From: an uncultured Clostridia bacterium
GTDB taxonomy: Bacteria > Bacillota > Clostridia > Peptostreptococcales > Anaerovoracaceae
Reading direction: 5' to 3'
Assembly (NCBI GenBank): GCA_937889655.1
Contig: CALBZG010000105.1
Coordinates: 1 to 22,051, forward strand
DNA: 22,051 nucleotides
The stretch's first letter is position 1. Each line of letters starts with the position of its first letter. Made by a program: the position numbers and the translations under genes. The notes beneath the pieces were generated by a model. The model was given only the letters and a program-made list of their open reading frames with translations, was not told the DNA's origin and made no database searches. Shown one piece after another: positions 15,831-22,051 of the stretch.

Positions 15831-15859
15831 ATTATATATTTTTTAGCCCGCTGCGTCAA
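15831..15859 (-). promoter_or_regulatory. Strong sigma-A promoter of the ffs-dnaX-ybaB-recR cluster
   Basis: On the minus strand TTGACG (15859-15854), a 17-base spacer and a perfect TATAAT (15836-15831). Expected transcription starts near 15824, about 23 bases before the SRP RNA body. It lies between leuB and ffs. Confidence 0.9.
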
Positions 15860-15891
15860 GGAAACTTGGTCTTAACGGTCAGAGAACCGAC

Positions 15892-16965
15892 TTAATTGAT
15901 TTCATTGACTATCAGTTCGCCTGCTTCCAGGGTGCCGGCAGGTTTCATGCCCGGACTCATGATATCCGGCGTCCTATAGCCTTTGGCAAGCACTGCTTTC
16001 ACCGCAGATTCCACCGCATCGGCCTCTTTCAACAGTCCGAAGGTATACCTCAGCATCATAGCGGCTGACAGTATCGCAGCCATCGGATTCGCTTTATTCT
16101 GACCCGCGATATCCGGTGCGGATCCATGTACCGGCTCGTACATGCCGAAATTTCCGTTTGCAAGACTGGCAGATGGAAGCATGCCGATGGAGCCTGTTAC
16201 CTGGCTGGCTTCGTCGGATAGTATGTCGCCAAAGATATTATTGGTGACGATGACATCGAACTGCTTTGGTTCCCTGACCATTTGCATGGCCGCATTATCG
16301 ACATACATGTTAGTTAACTGGACCTCAGGATATTTCTGCGCAACATCGGCAACGACCCTTCTCCAAAGCCTTGAACTTTCCAGAACGTTCGCTTTGTCGA
16401 TGCTGGTCACTTTTTTGCCGCGTTTCATAGCCATTTCAAAAGCGACGACAGCTATTCTTCTCACTTCCTCCTCGGAATATTGTTCAACGTCGAAGGCTGC
16501 AACACCCATTTCTGTGTTCCTGACGCCTTTTTCACCGAAATAGATCCCTCCGGTAAGCTCTCTGACTACCACCAGATCGAGGCCTCCCTTGACAAGCTCA
16601 GGCTTCAGCGGACACGCACCGGCAAGTTCCTCAAAAAGGAGAGCCGGTCTCAGGTTGGCAAATAGCCCCAGCTCTTTACGAAGTCCCAACAAAGCCATTT
16701 CAGGCCTTTTATCCCCCGGCAGGCAATCCCAATTCCAGCCTCCGACAGCGCCAAGGAGCACCGCATCGCTGTTCCGGCATGTCTCAAGAGTACTTTCCGG
16801 CAAGCATTCCCCGAAAGCGTCAATGGCAGAGCCGCCAGCCAGCGCCTTGCTGTATTGGAGGTTGTGTCCATATTTTTCTGCAATTTTTTCCAGAACCTTC
16901 AGTGCCTGCTCGATTACCTCAGGTCCGATCCCATCGCCGGGGATCACCGCAATATTCAAATCCAT
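15892..16965 (-). CDS. leuB: 3-isopropylmalate dehydrogenase
   Basis: This 357-residue NAD+-dependent enzyme oxidises and decarboxylates 3-isopropylmalate to 2-oxoisocaproate, the third step of leucine synthesis. Seen are the N-terminal VIPGDGIGPEVI, the substrate-binding RELTGGIYFGEKG, the catalytic Lys of SIDKANVLESSRLWR, the VDNAAMQMV block, the metal-site aspartates in NIFGDILSDEAS, and the NAD site EPVHGSAPDIAGQNKANP. The length is typical. GGAG six bases before the ATG supports the start. It is the last gene of the leu operon, 21 bases after leuD, and I see no strong terminator after it. Confidence 0.98.
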   Translation of the reverse strand: MDLNIAVIPGDGIGPEVIEQALKVLEKIAEKYGHNLQYSKALAGGSAIDAFGECLPESTLETCRNSDAVLLGAVGGWNWDCLPGDKRPEMALLGLRKELGLFANLRPALLFEELAGACPLKPELVKGGLDLVVVRELTGGIYFGEKGVRNTEMGVAAFDVEQYSEEEVRRIAVVAFEMAMKRGKKVTSIDKANVLESSRLWRRVVADVAQKYPEVQLTNMYVDNAAMQMVREPKQFDVIVTNNIFGDILSDEASQVTGSIGMLPSASLANGNFGMYEPVHGSAPDIAGQNKANPMAAILSAAMMLRYTFGLLKEADAVESAVKAVLAKGYRTPDIMSPGMKPAGTLEAGELIVNEIN

Positions 16966-16986
16966 AAAGATCTCCTTTTCAACTGA

Positions 16987-17475
16987 TCAATTTTGTTTGA
17001 TTGAGTTCAGCAAGCCGCCTTTTGCTATGATCTCCTTGATGAAGTCAGGAAACGGCTGCGCCTGATAGACTTCACCTTTCGTGATATTCGTGATCTCTCC
17101 GGTATCGAAGTTGATAGCAACTTCATCTCCGGTCTCGATCCTTTCGCTGGCCTCTTCACTTTCGAGGATGGCAAGTCCTATATTGATCGAGTTCCTGTAG
17201 AATATGCGTGCAAAGGTCTTCGCTATCACGCAGGATACCCCGGATTCCTTGATGACCATCGGTGCATGCTCTCTTGATGAGCCGCAGCCAAAATTGTACC
17301 CTGCTACTATGATATCCCCCTCTTTTACTTTGCCGATGAATTCCGGGTCTATATCTTCCATGCAATGAGCGGCCAGCTCTTTTTTGTCCGCTATGTTTAA
17401 ATATCTGGCCGGTATGATCACATCCGTATCCACATTATCGCCGTATTTATGCACTTTTCCTTTTGCATGTTTCAT
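16987..17475 (-). CDS. leuD: 3-isopropylmalate dehydratase small subunit
   Basis: This 162-residue swivel-domain subunit joins LeuC to isomerise 2-isopropylmalate to 3-isopropylmalate. It shows KYGDNVDTDVIIPARYL (10-26) and GCGSSREHAP (63-72), both hallmark blocks of the short LeuD type. The longest frame runs back to 17664 into leuC, where its residues are unrelated. The ATG at 17475 has GGGAGGG seven bases upstream and gives the family N-terminus, so I chose it. It starts 17 bases after leuC. Confidence 0.97.
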   Translation of the reverse strand: MKHAKGKVHKYGDNVDTDVIIPARYLNIADKKELAAHCMEDIDPEFIGKVKEGDIIVAGYNFGCGSSREHAPMVIKESGVSCVIAKTFARIFYRNSINIGLAILESEEASERIETGDEVAINFDTGEITNITKGEVYQAQPFPDFIKEIIAKGGLLNSIKQN

Positions 17476-17492
17476 TTTTATGCCCTCCCTCG

Positions 17493-18740
17493 CTATATCG
17501 AAATCTTGCCTGCAACAGCGGAAGCGGCCGCAATAGCCGGCCCCGCCAGATATACCTCTGAGTCGACATGGCCCATCCTGCCTACGAAATTCCTGTTGGT
17601 CGTTGCCACGCATCTCTCGCCCGCTGCCAGTATGCCCATATGCCCTCCAAGACAAGGACCGCATGTTGGGGTGGATACCACGCAGCCTGCGTCTATAAAT
17701 GTTTCCAGATAGCCCCTTTTAATACATTCTTTATAGACTTCCTGAGTCGCCGGGATGATGATAGCCCTTACATCCTTATGGATTTTTTTCCCTCTCAAGA
17801 TCTCCGCTGCGATAGCCATATCCGATAATCTGCCGTTGGTGCAGGACCCGATCACCACCTGATGGATCGGAACGTCGCCCACTTCGTCGATGGTCCGGGT
17901 GTTTTCAGGAAGATGAGGAAAGGCTACCGTCGGTTTGATGGTGTTTAAATCGATATCAATGGTCTGACAATAGATCGCATCTTCGTCCGGCGAATAGATT
18001 TTATAAGGCCGGTCGACCCTGCCCTTCATATAATTTTCTGTTTCCGCATCGACAATGAAAATACCGTTCTTCGCTCCTGCTTCGATAGCCATGTTCGCTA
18101 TGCAAAGCCTGTCGTCCATAGCTAAGTTTTTGACACCGTCCCCCATAAATTCCATAGATTTGTAAAGCGCGCCGTCAACGCCGATCATGCCGATAATGTG
18201 GAGGATCACGTCCTTGCCGCCCACATTTTTCTGGAGCTCACCGGTCAGATTGAATCGAATGGCCTCGGGTACCTTAAACCACGCTTTGCCGGTGGCCATT
18301 CCCGCAGCCATGTCCGTGCTTCCTACACCGGTAGAAAACGCTCCTAACGCACCGTAAGTACATGTGTGGGAATCAGCGCCGATGATGCATTCTCCTGCGG
18401 CGACGAGACCTTTTTCCGGCAGCAGCGCATGTTCGATCCCCATGCTTCCCACGTCATAGAAGTTATCGATATCGAAACGCCTCGCGAAGCTGCGGCATTG
18501 CACGCATTGCTCTGCAGCTTTGATATCCTTATTTGGAGTGAAATGATCCATTACGAGAGAAATTTTGCTTTTGTCAAATACTTCCTCAAATCCTGTATTT
18601 TCAAATTCACGTATCGCCACCGGTGATGTGATGTCGTTGCCCAGCACCATATCCAGATCCGCTCTGATAAGCTGACCCGCTTTTACTTCATCAAGTCCGG
18701 CATGCGCCGCCAATATTTTTTGAGTCATTGTCATGCCCAT
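17493..18740 (-). CDS. leuC: 3-isopropylmalate dehydratase large subunit
   Basis: This 415-residue aconitase-family subunit carries the catalytic 4Fe-4S cluster. The cluster cysteines are visible as Cys300 (GSCTNGR), Cys360 and Cys363 (TCGPCLGG). Other blocks include MDHFTP and GADSHTCTYGALGAFSTGVGS. The length near 415 places it in the short form found in archaea and many clostridia, not the 465-residue enterobacterial form. The enzyme is oxygen-sensitive, in line with an anaerobe. GGAGG eight bases before the first ATG supports the start; MGM and MTM alternatives follow within five residues. It starts 19 bases after leuA. Confidence 0.97.
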   Translation of the reverse strand: MGMTMTQKILAAHAGLDEVKAGQLIRADLDMVLGNDITSPVAIREFENTGFEEVFDKSKISLVMDHFTPNKDIKAAEQCVQCRSFARRFDIDNFYDVGSMGIEHALLPEKGLVAAGECIIGADSHTCTYGALGAFSTGVGSTDMAAGMATGKAWFKVPEAIRFNLTGELQKNVGGKDVILHIIGMIGVDGALYKSMEFMGDGVKNLAMDDRLCIANMAIEAGAKNGIFIVDAETENYMKGRVDRPYKIYSPDEDAIYCQTIDIDLNTIKPTVAFPHLPENTRTIDEVGDVPIHQVVIGSCTNGRLSDMAIAAEILRGKKIHKDVRAIIIPATQEVYKECIKRGYLETFIDAGCVVSTPTCGPCLGGHMGILAAGERCVATTNRNFVGRMGHVDSEVYLAGPAIAAASAVAGKISI

Positions 18741-18759
18741 AAATAAATCCTCCTGAAAA

Positions 18760-20463
18760 CTATTCCGTAATAAAATGGCTTATTTGATTTTGTCTGTTGA
18801 GGGCTGTCACCAGTGCATTGATCGAAGCAAAAACGATATCGTCGTGAACTCCCACTCCCCAATAAATCCAGCCGTTGCCATCCGCAATGGCAACATACGC
18901 CGCAGCTCTTGAGTCCGAATCGCTTTCCAGCGCATGCTCAGAATAAGTCACAAATTTGTAGTCGAACGTATACGGGCTCTGCTTGAGTGCATTGCTCACC
19001 GCATCAAGACGGCCGTTGCCCGTCGCCGTAAGGTGGAACTCCTCTCCAGCTATGCTGACGTCGATATCAACGCTCATTCCGTTGTCGCTCTTGTAGTTGG
19101 CGAGCTTTTTAAAGGTAGCGTCGGTAATGTCAATCGGATCAAATAAGTTGACATACTCCTCCATAAATACTTTATATATTTCGTCAGGCTTGAGCTCCTT
19201 ATGGTCTTTGTCAGAAATGCCTTTGATCAGGTATCCCACCTCAGATCGCATTTTGGCCGGTAAGGAATAGCCATAGTTCTGCTCCAGGATGTAAGCCACT
19301 CCGCCTTTTCCCGACTGGCTGTTGATGCGGATCACATCCGCCTCGTATTCCCTTCCCACATCCCGCGGGTCTATAGGGAGATACGGCACGGTCCATTTCC
19401 TGAGTTTATTTTCTTCGCGCCATTTCATGCCCTTGGCAATGGCATCCTGGTGCGAACCGGAGAACGCTGCAAAGACAAGTTTCCCGGCATACGGCTGACG
19501 CAGATGAACGGCTATGTCAGTATACTTCTCAAAAGCCTTGACTATTTTAGGCATATTCGAAAAGTCCAATTCGGGATCGACTCCATGGGAAAACAGATTC
19601 ATGGCAAGGGTCACCAAATCGACATTTCCGGTACGCTCTCCGTTACCAAACAGTGTTCCCTCTATTCTATCAGCCCCTGCTAATATCCCCAGTTCGGAAT
19701 CCGCCACGGCTGTACCCCGATCGTTGTGTGGATGAAGGGAAACGATAACGTTTTCACGATTATGCAGGTTTTTGCACATGTACTCGATTTGCGATGCATA
19801 TATGTGCGGCATCGACATGGACACCGTAGCCGGCAGATTGATGATCACCTTGTTTTCCGGAGCCGGTTTCCAAACATCGATCACAGCATTGCATATATCG
19901 ACAGAAAATTCCATTTCGGTTCCGGTGAAGCTTTCCGGCGAATATTCAAACTGGAATTGGGTCTCCGGCATATTTGCCGCATATTTTTTTAACAATTCAG
20001 CGCCGCTGATGGCAATGGAGATGATTTCCTCCTTGCTCATCTGAAAAACCTGCTCTCTTTGTGCAAGAGAAGTGGAATTGTACAGATGGACAATAGCTTT
20101 TTTTACACCCTTTAATGCGCGGAATGTTTCTTCGATTATATGCTCCCTGGATTGCGTCAGTACCTGGATCGTCACATCGTCTGGTATGAGTTTCTCTTTG
20201 ATCAGCGTACGTAAAAATTCATATTCCGTTTCCGATGCCGCCGGAAATCCGACTTCGATCTCCTTGAAGCCGATGTCGACCAGCAATTTGAAATATCCCA
20301 GCTTTTCCTCGAGGCTCATAGGAACCACAAGCGCTTGGTTGCCATCCCTGAGATCGACGCTGCACCATATAGGCGCCTTTTCAATGTGATCTTTTGTCAC
20401 CCAGTCAAAGGTTTGCAGAGGCGGCATAAAATATCCGATTTTATACTTTTCATAATTTCGCAT
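18760..20463 (-). CDS. leuA: 2-isopropylmalate synthase (type 2, long form)
   Basis: This 567-residue enzyme condenses acetyl-CoA with 2-oxoisovalerate, the first committed step of leucine synthesis. The DRE-TIM barrel shows DLRDGNQAL (37-45), metal ligands in LHPHNDRG (243-250) and GNGERTGNVD (273-282). The C-terminal 150 residues form the LeuA allosteric domain, expected to bind leucine for feedback inhibition. N-terminal and core features (YFMPPL, WCSVDLRDGNQAL) match the LeuA2 branch known from actinobacteria, fungi and some clostridia. The start has AAGGA eight bases upstream. It follows a T-box leader. Confidence 0.96.
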   Translation of the reverse strand: MRNYEKYKIGYFMPPLQTFDWVTKDHIEKAPIWCSVDLRDGNQALVVPMSLEEKLGYFKLLVDIGFKEIEVGFPAASETEYEFLRTLIKEKLIPDDVTIQVLTQSREHIIEETFRALKGVKKAIVHLYNSTSLAQREQVFQMSKEEIISIAISGAELLKKYAANMPETQFQFEYSPESFTGTEMEFSVDICNAVIDVWKPAPENKVIINLPATVSMSMPHIYASQIEYMCKNLHNRENVIVSLHPHNDRGTAVADSELGILAGADRIEGTLFGNGERTGNVDLVTLAMNLFSHGVDPELDFSNMPKIVKAFEKYTDIAVHLRQPYAGKLVFAAFSGSHQDAIAKGMKWREENKLRKWTVPYLPIDPRDVGREYEADVIRINSQSGKGGVAYILEQNYGYSLPAKMRSEVGYLIKGISDKDHKELKPDEIYKVFMEEYVNLFDPIDITDATFKKLANYKSDNGMSVDIDVSIAGEEFHLTATGNGRLDAVSNALKQSPYTFDYKFVTYSEHALESDSDSRAAAYVAIADGNGWIYWGVGVHDDIVFASINALVTALNRQNQISHFITE

Positions 20464-20542
20464 TTCTTCTAATCCTTTCTTAACAGTTTTCTCAGCTTCA
20501 TTTTGATTTCAGTGCTGTTGTACCCCTTTTGATTTTGAGATA

Positions 20543-20583
20543 TAAAAAAAGCCTCGTCTCCACAAATCAAGAGACGAAGGCTC
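20543..20583 (-). terminator. T-box attenuator terminator before leuA
   Basis: On the minus strand AGCC-T-TCGTCTC (bulged T) pairs with GAGACGAGGCT, followed by seven T. It forms when the leucine tRNA is charged, and lies 80 bases before the leuA start codon. Confidence 0.92.
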
Positions 20584-20774
20584 GAAAGCTTCCGCGGTAC
20601 CACTCTTGTTAATATCACCCTCCGCCTGCTAAGCTCGGGGGAATACTCTCTCGTTTGGTTCTGCTCGGGGGTGAGACATTGCTGATTCCATATGGCGCTT
20701 GCAGCACAGGGCGCCACTCTCTGAATGGAGTTTTCACAACTTATTCCCTTCATCGCATCTTTATTCAAAATATT
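20543..20774 (-). promoter_or_regulatory. T-box riboswitch leader controlling the leu operon (leucine specifier)
   Basis: The conserved T-box sequence AAGAGTGGTACCGCGG is visible on the minus strand (within 20610-20592). It is followed by a Rho-independent terminator. Upstream is Stem I with AGAGAGTGGCGCC and a distal loop ending in GCAAGCGCC. On its 3' side lies the likely specifier CTC followed by A (20675-20673), a leucine codon. Uncharged leucine tRNA should bind the specifier and the T-box bulge, stabilise the antiterminator and let transcription reach leuA. Leader ends are estimated from the promoter and the terminator. Confidence 0.94.
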
Positions 20775-20780
20775 ATTGTT

Positions 20781-20809
20781 ATTTTAAACAAATTGCTGCT
20801 CTTTGTCAA
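20781..20809 (-). promoter_or_regulatory. Sigma-A promoter of the leu operon
   Basis: On the minus strand TTGACA (20809-20804), a 17-base spacer and TAAAAT (20786-20781) predict a transcription start near 20774. The -35 box lies in a palindrome (20797-20814). Confidence 0.9.
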
Positions 20810-20831
20810 GAGCATTTTTATGTAAAAATCA

Positions 20832-21827
20832 CTATTTGACCGCTTTATAGATTTCATCGCTGGCCGGGGGCGCTATTTCAATTTTTTCATCCTCCACCAA
20901 CATACATATGCCGTCATGGCGATTTCGAATGATCCCGATATTGGTGAACTGGATCTGGTTTTCAGCCATTGCCTTCTCCATCTCCTCTTTTTTTGAAGGC
21001 GCGACCATAATCATCATTGAGCCCGAAGAGATGAGCCTCAGATAGTCGATGTCATATTCGTCGCAGATCTTACGGGTAACATCTTCGACCGGAATTTTAT
21101 CCACCCAGACTTCCGCGCCGGTTTTAGCCACCTGGCACATTTCCCATACAGCACCCAAAATACCGCCTTCGGTGACGTCATGCATGCCATTTGTGCCTAC
21201 GCGCCCTGCAAGTACACCTTCTTTCACAACACTGACTCGGCTGATCAGGCTTTTAGCATGATCCAATTCCTCTTCAGAGAGAAACTCTCTCAGCTCCTCC
21301 GCTTTGTCCCATGCAATGATCCCTGTACCTTCCAGTCCTGCGGTTTTTGTTATATAGATCAGATCTCCCGGTCTCATGTTTTCTGCATTTTGGGAAGCCC
21401 ATTTCATCCCTCTGCCTATAGCAGTAGATACGATGACAGGTTTGTTCACAGCCGCTGTTATTTCTGTGTGTCCGCCGATGATTTCCACACCCAGCTCCTC
21501 GGAAACTTCCCCGGCCTGGCGCATCATTTCATTGATTTCGGCTTCAGTGGTTCCTTCCGGAAGCAGTACCGCCAGCATAATACCAAGAGGTTCTACTCCA
21601 TTGGATGCCACGTCATTGCAGGAAACGTGCATAGCCAGCCTCCCGATGTCATTGATGGCTGCCGTGATCGGATCTGTTGAAAGTATGCACTCATAGCTGC
21701 CAAAATCCACCACAGCACAGTCTTCGCCGATGCCCGGCCTTGTGAGTACCTCCGGTCTTTTTAATTTGATGTTTTCAAATACGATCTCTTCAAGCAGTTT
21801 GCTGTCCAGTTTCCCTGTTTTCAGCAT
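20832..21827 (-). CDS. AIR synthase/PurM-like family protein
   Basis: This 331-residue protein has the two-domain PurM fold, a family of ATP-using enzymes including PurM, PurL, SelD, ThiL and HypE. The N-terminal domain shows PGIGEDCAVVDFG (about 31-43), STDPITAA and IGRLAMHVSCNDVASNGVEP (about 62-81), a pattern of phosphate and Mg contacts. Then come GGHTEIT (near 118-124) and, in the C-terminal domain, the block MHDVTEGGILGAVWEM (near 214-229), which resembles HypE. It lacks the C-terminal cysteine tail of HypE and has no hyp neighbours, so it is not called HypE. The reaction is unknown. AAAGGAGG before the ATG sets the start. It follows the BRCT gene by 16 bases and ends just before the leu promoter. 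Confidence 0.85.
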   Translation of the reverse strand: MLKTGKLDSKLLEEIVFENIKLKRPEVLTRPGIGEDCAVVDFGSYECILSTDPITAAINDIGRLAMHVSCNDVASNGVEPLGIMLAVLLPEGTTEAEINEMMRQAGEVSEELGVEIIGGHTEITAAVNKPVIVSTAIGRGMKWASQNAENMRPGDLIYITKTAGLEGTGIIAWDKAEELREFLSEEELDHAKSLISRVSVVKEGVLAGRVGTNGMHDVTEGGILGAVWEMCQVAKTGAEVWVDKIPVEDVTRKICDEYDIDYLRLISSGSMMIMVAPSKKEEMEKAMAENQIQFTNIGIIRNRHDGICMLVEDEKIEIAPPASDEIYKAVK

Positions 21828-21843
21828 GAAATGCCTCCTTTGA

Positions 21844-22051
21844 TTACAATGTTTCCATTTCAGTCAAGTCTATAAATTCTTTCTCCGTGATGATTTGTAT
21901 GCCGAGTTCCTTTGCATCTTTATTCTTGGACGAATTCGATGTGCTGTCATTGTTTATGAGGTAGTCCGTCCTGGCCGAAACCGACCCTGCAACTTTACCG
22001 CCTCTGGTTTCAATATATTCCTTGAGTTGGCTTCTGTTTTCAAAATGCTCC
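21844..22051 (-). CDS. BRCT-domain protein, C-terminal part
   Basis: This 68-codon fragment enters from the right edge. The visible residues (LKEYIETRGGKVAGSVSART, then DYLINND, SSKNKDAKELGIQIITEKEF) match the C-terminal half of a BRCT domain, including the GG turn and the helix before the final EEF-like end. BRCT domains bind DNA ends or partner proteins and end the NAD-dependent DNA ligase LigA. The acidic-asparagine YLINND and Ser-rich segment differ from the usual ligase end, so it may be a stand-alone BRCT protein or a nuclease or ligase relative. The stop is TAA at 21846-21844; the start is outside the window. Confidence 0.75.
   Translation of the reverse strand, partial: EHFENRSQLKEYIETRGGKVAGSVSARTDYLINNDSTSNSSKNKDAKELGIQIITEKEFIDLTEMETL

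Noticed and set aside
15876..15889. Possible terminator after leuB (CGGT/ACCG)
   Set aside because: The stem has only four base pairs and no T tract follows; it is too weak to call.
17476..17664. N-terminal extension of LeuD
   Set aside because: It overlaps the end of leuC in another frame and has no LeuD similarity; a good ribosome binding site precedes the ATG at 17475.
20469..20768. 99-residue minus-strand ORF upstream of leuA
   Set aside because: It is the T-box leader read as protein; the RNA signals explain this sequence fully.
1..22051. CRISPR arrays, insertion sequences, phage genes, tRNA genes, toxin-antitoxin or defence systems
   Set aside because: I looked for regular repeats, transposase motifs, tRNA-like ends and small paired genes on both strands and saw none that hold up.

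Overview
The window looks like a piece of the chromosome of an anaerobic Firmicute, probably a clostridial amino-acid fermenter. The reasons are: a tRNA-sensing T-box leader in front of the leucine genes; the order SRP RNA-dnaX-ybaB-recR; AGGAGG-type ribosome binding sites before almost every gene; a single-chain pyruvate:ferredoxin oxidoreductase; and several secondary transporters for organic and amino acids. The genus cannot be read from the sequence. I see no insertion sequence, phage gene, CRISPR array, tRNA or sign of recent transfer. It reads as ordinary core chromosome with a rich regulatory layer.

Left part (1-7.3 kb). A TRAP transporter operon (dctP-dctQ-dctM, minus strand, dctM cut by the window edge) has a sigma-54-like promoter, a candidate upstream activator site and a strong hairpin between dctP and dctQ. 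Divergent from it are a small membrane protein and a YbaK-type aminoacyl-tRNA deacylase, then typA/bipA. A perfect bidirectional terminator separates typA from a convergent NSS-family Na+ symporter gene. A second YbaK-family gene is divergent from the symporter, with its own consensus promoter and terminator.

Middle part (7.3-15.9 kb), all minus strand: nifJ (pyruvate:ferredoxin oxidoreductase), an APC-family amino acid or polyamine permease, then the replication/repair cluster ffs (SRP RNA)-dnaX-ybaB-recR, transcribed from a consensus promoter in front of ffs. The dnaX reading frame can be followed upstream into the SRP RNA gene, so its longest ORF is an over-extension. Inside dnaX a run of seven A residues followed by a hairpin and an early -1 stop suggests a shortened gamma-type clamp-loader subunit.

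Right part (15.9-22 kb), minus strand: the leucine operon leuA-leuC-leuD-leuB (type 2 isopropylmalate synthase, isomerase of the short LeuC/LeuD type, dehydrogenase), controlled by a T-box with a CUC (leucine) specifier and an intrinsic terminator. Upstream of it lie a PurM/AIR-synthase-like protein and the end of a BRCT-domain protein.

Together the genes serve uptake of acids and amino acids (TRAP, NSS, APC), oxidation of pyruvate to acetyl-CoA with reduced ferredoxin, leucine synthesis when charged leucine tRNA runs short, and DNA replication and repair. Six start codons were assigned from ribosome binding site, promoter or homology rather than from the longest reading frame: dctQ (TTG), both ybaK genes, the NSS gene, dnaX and leuD.
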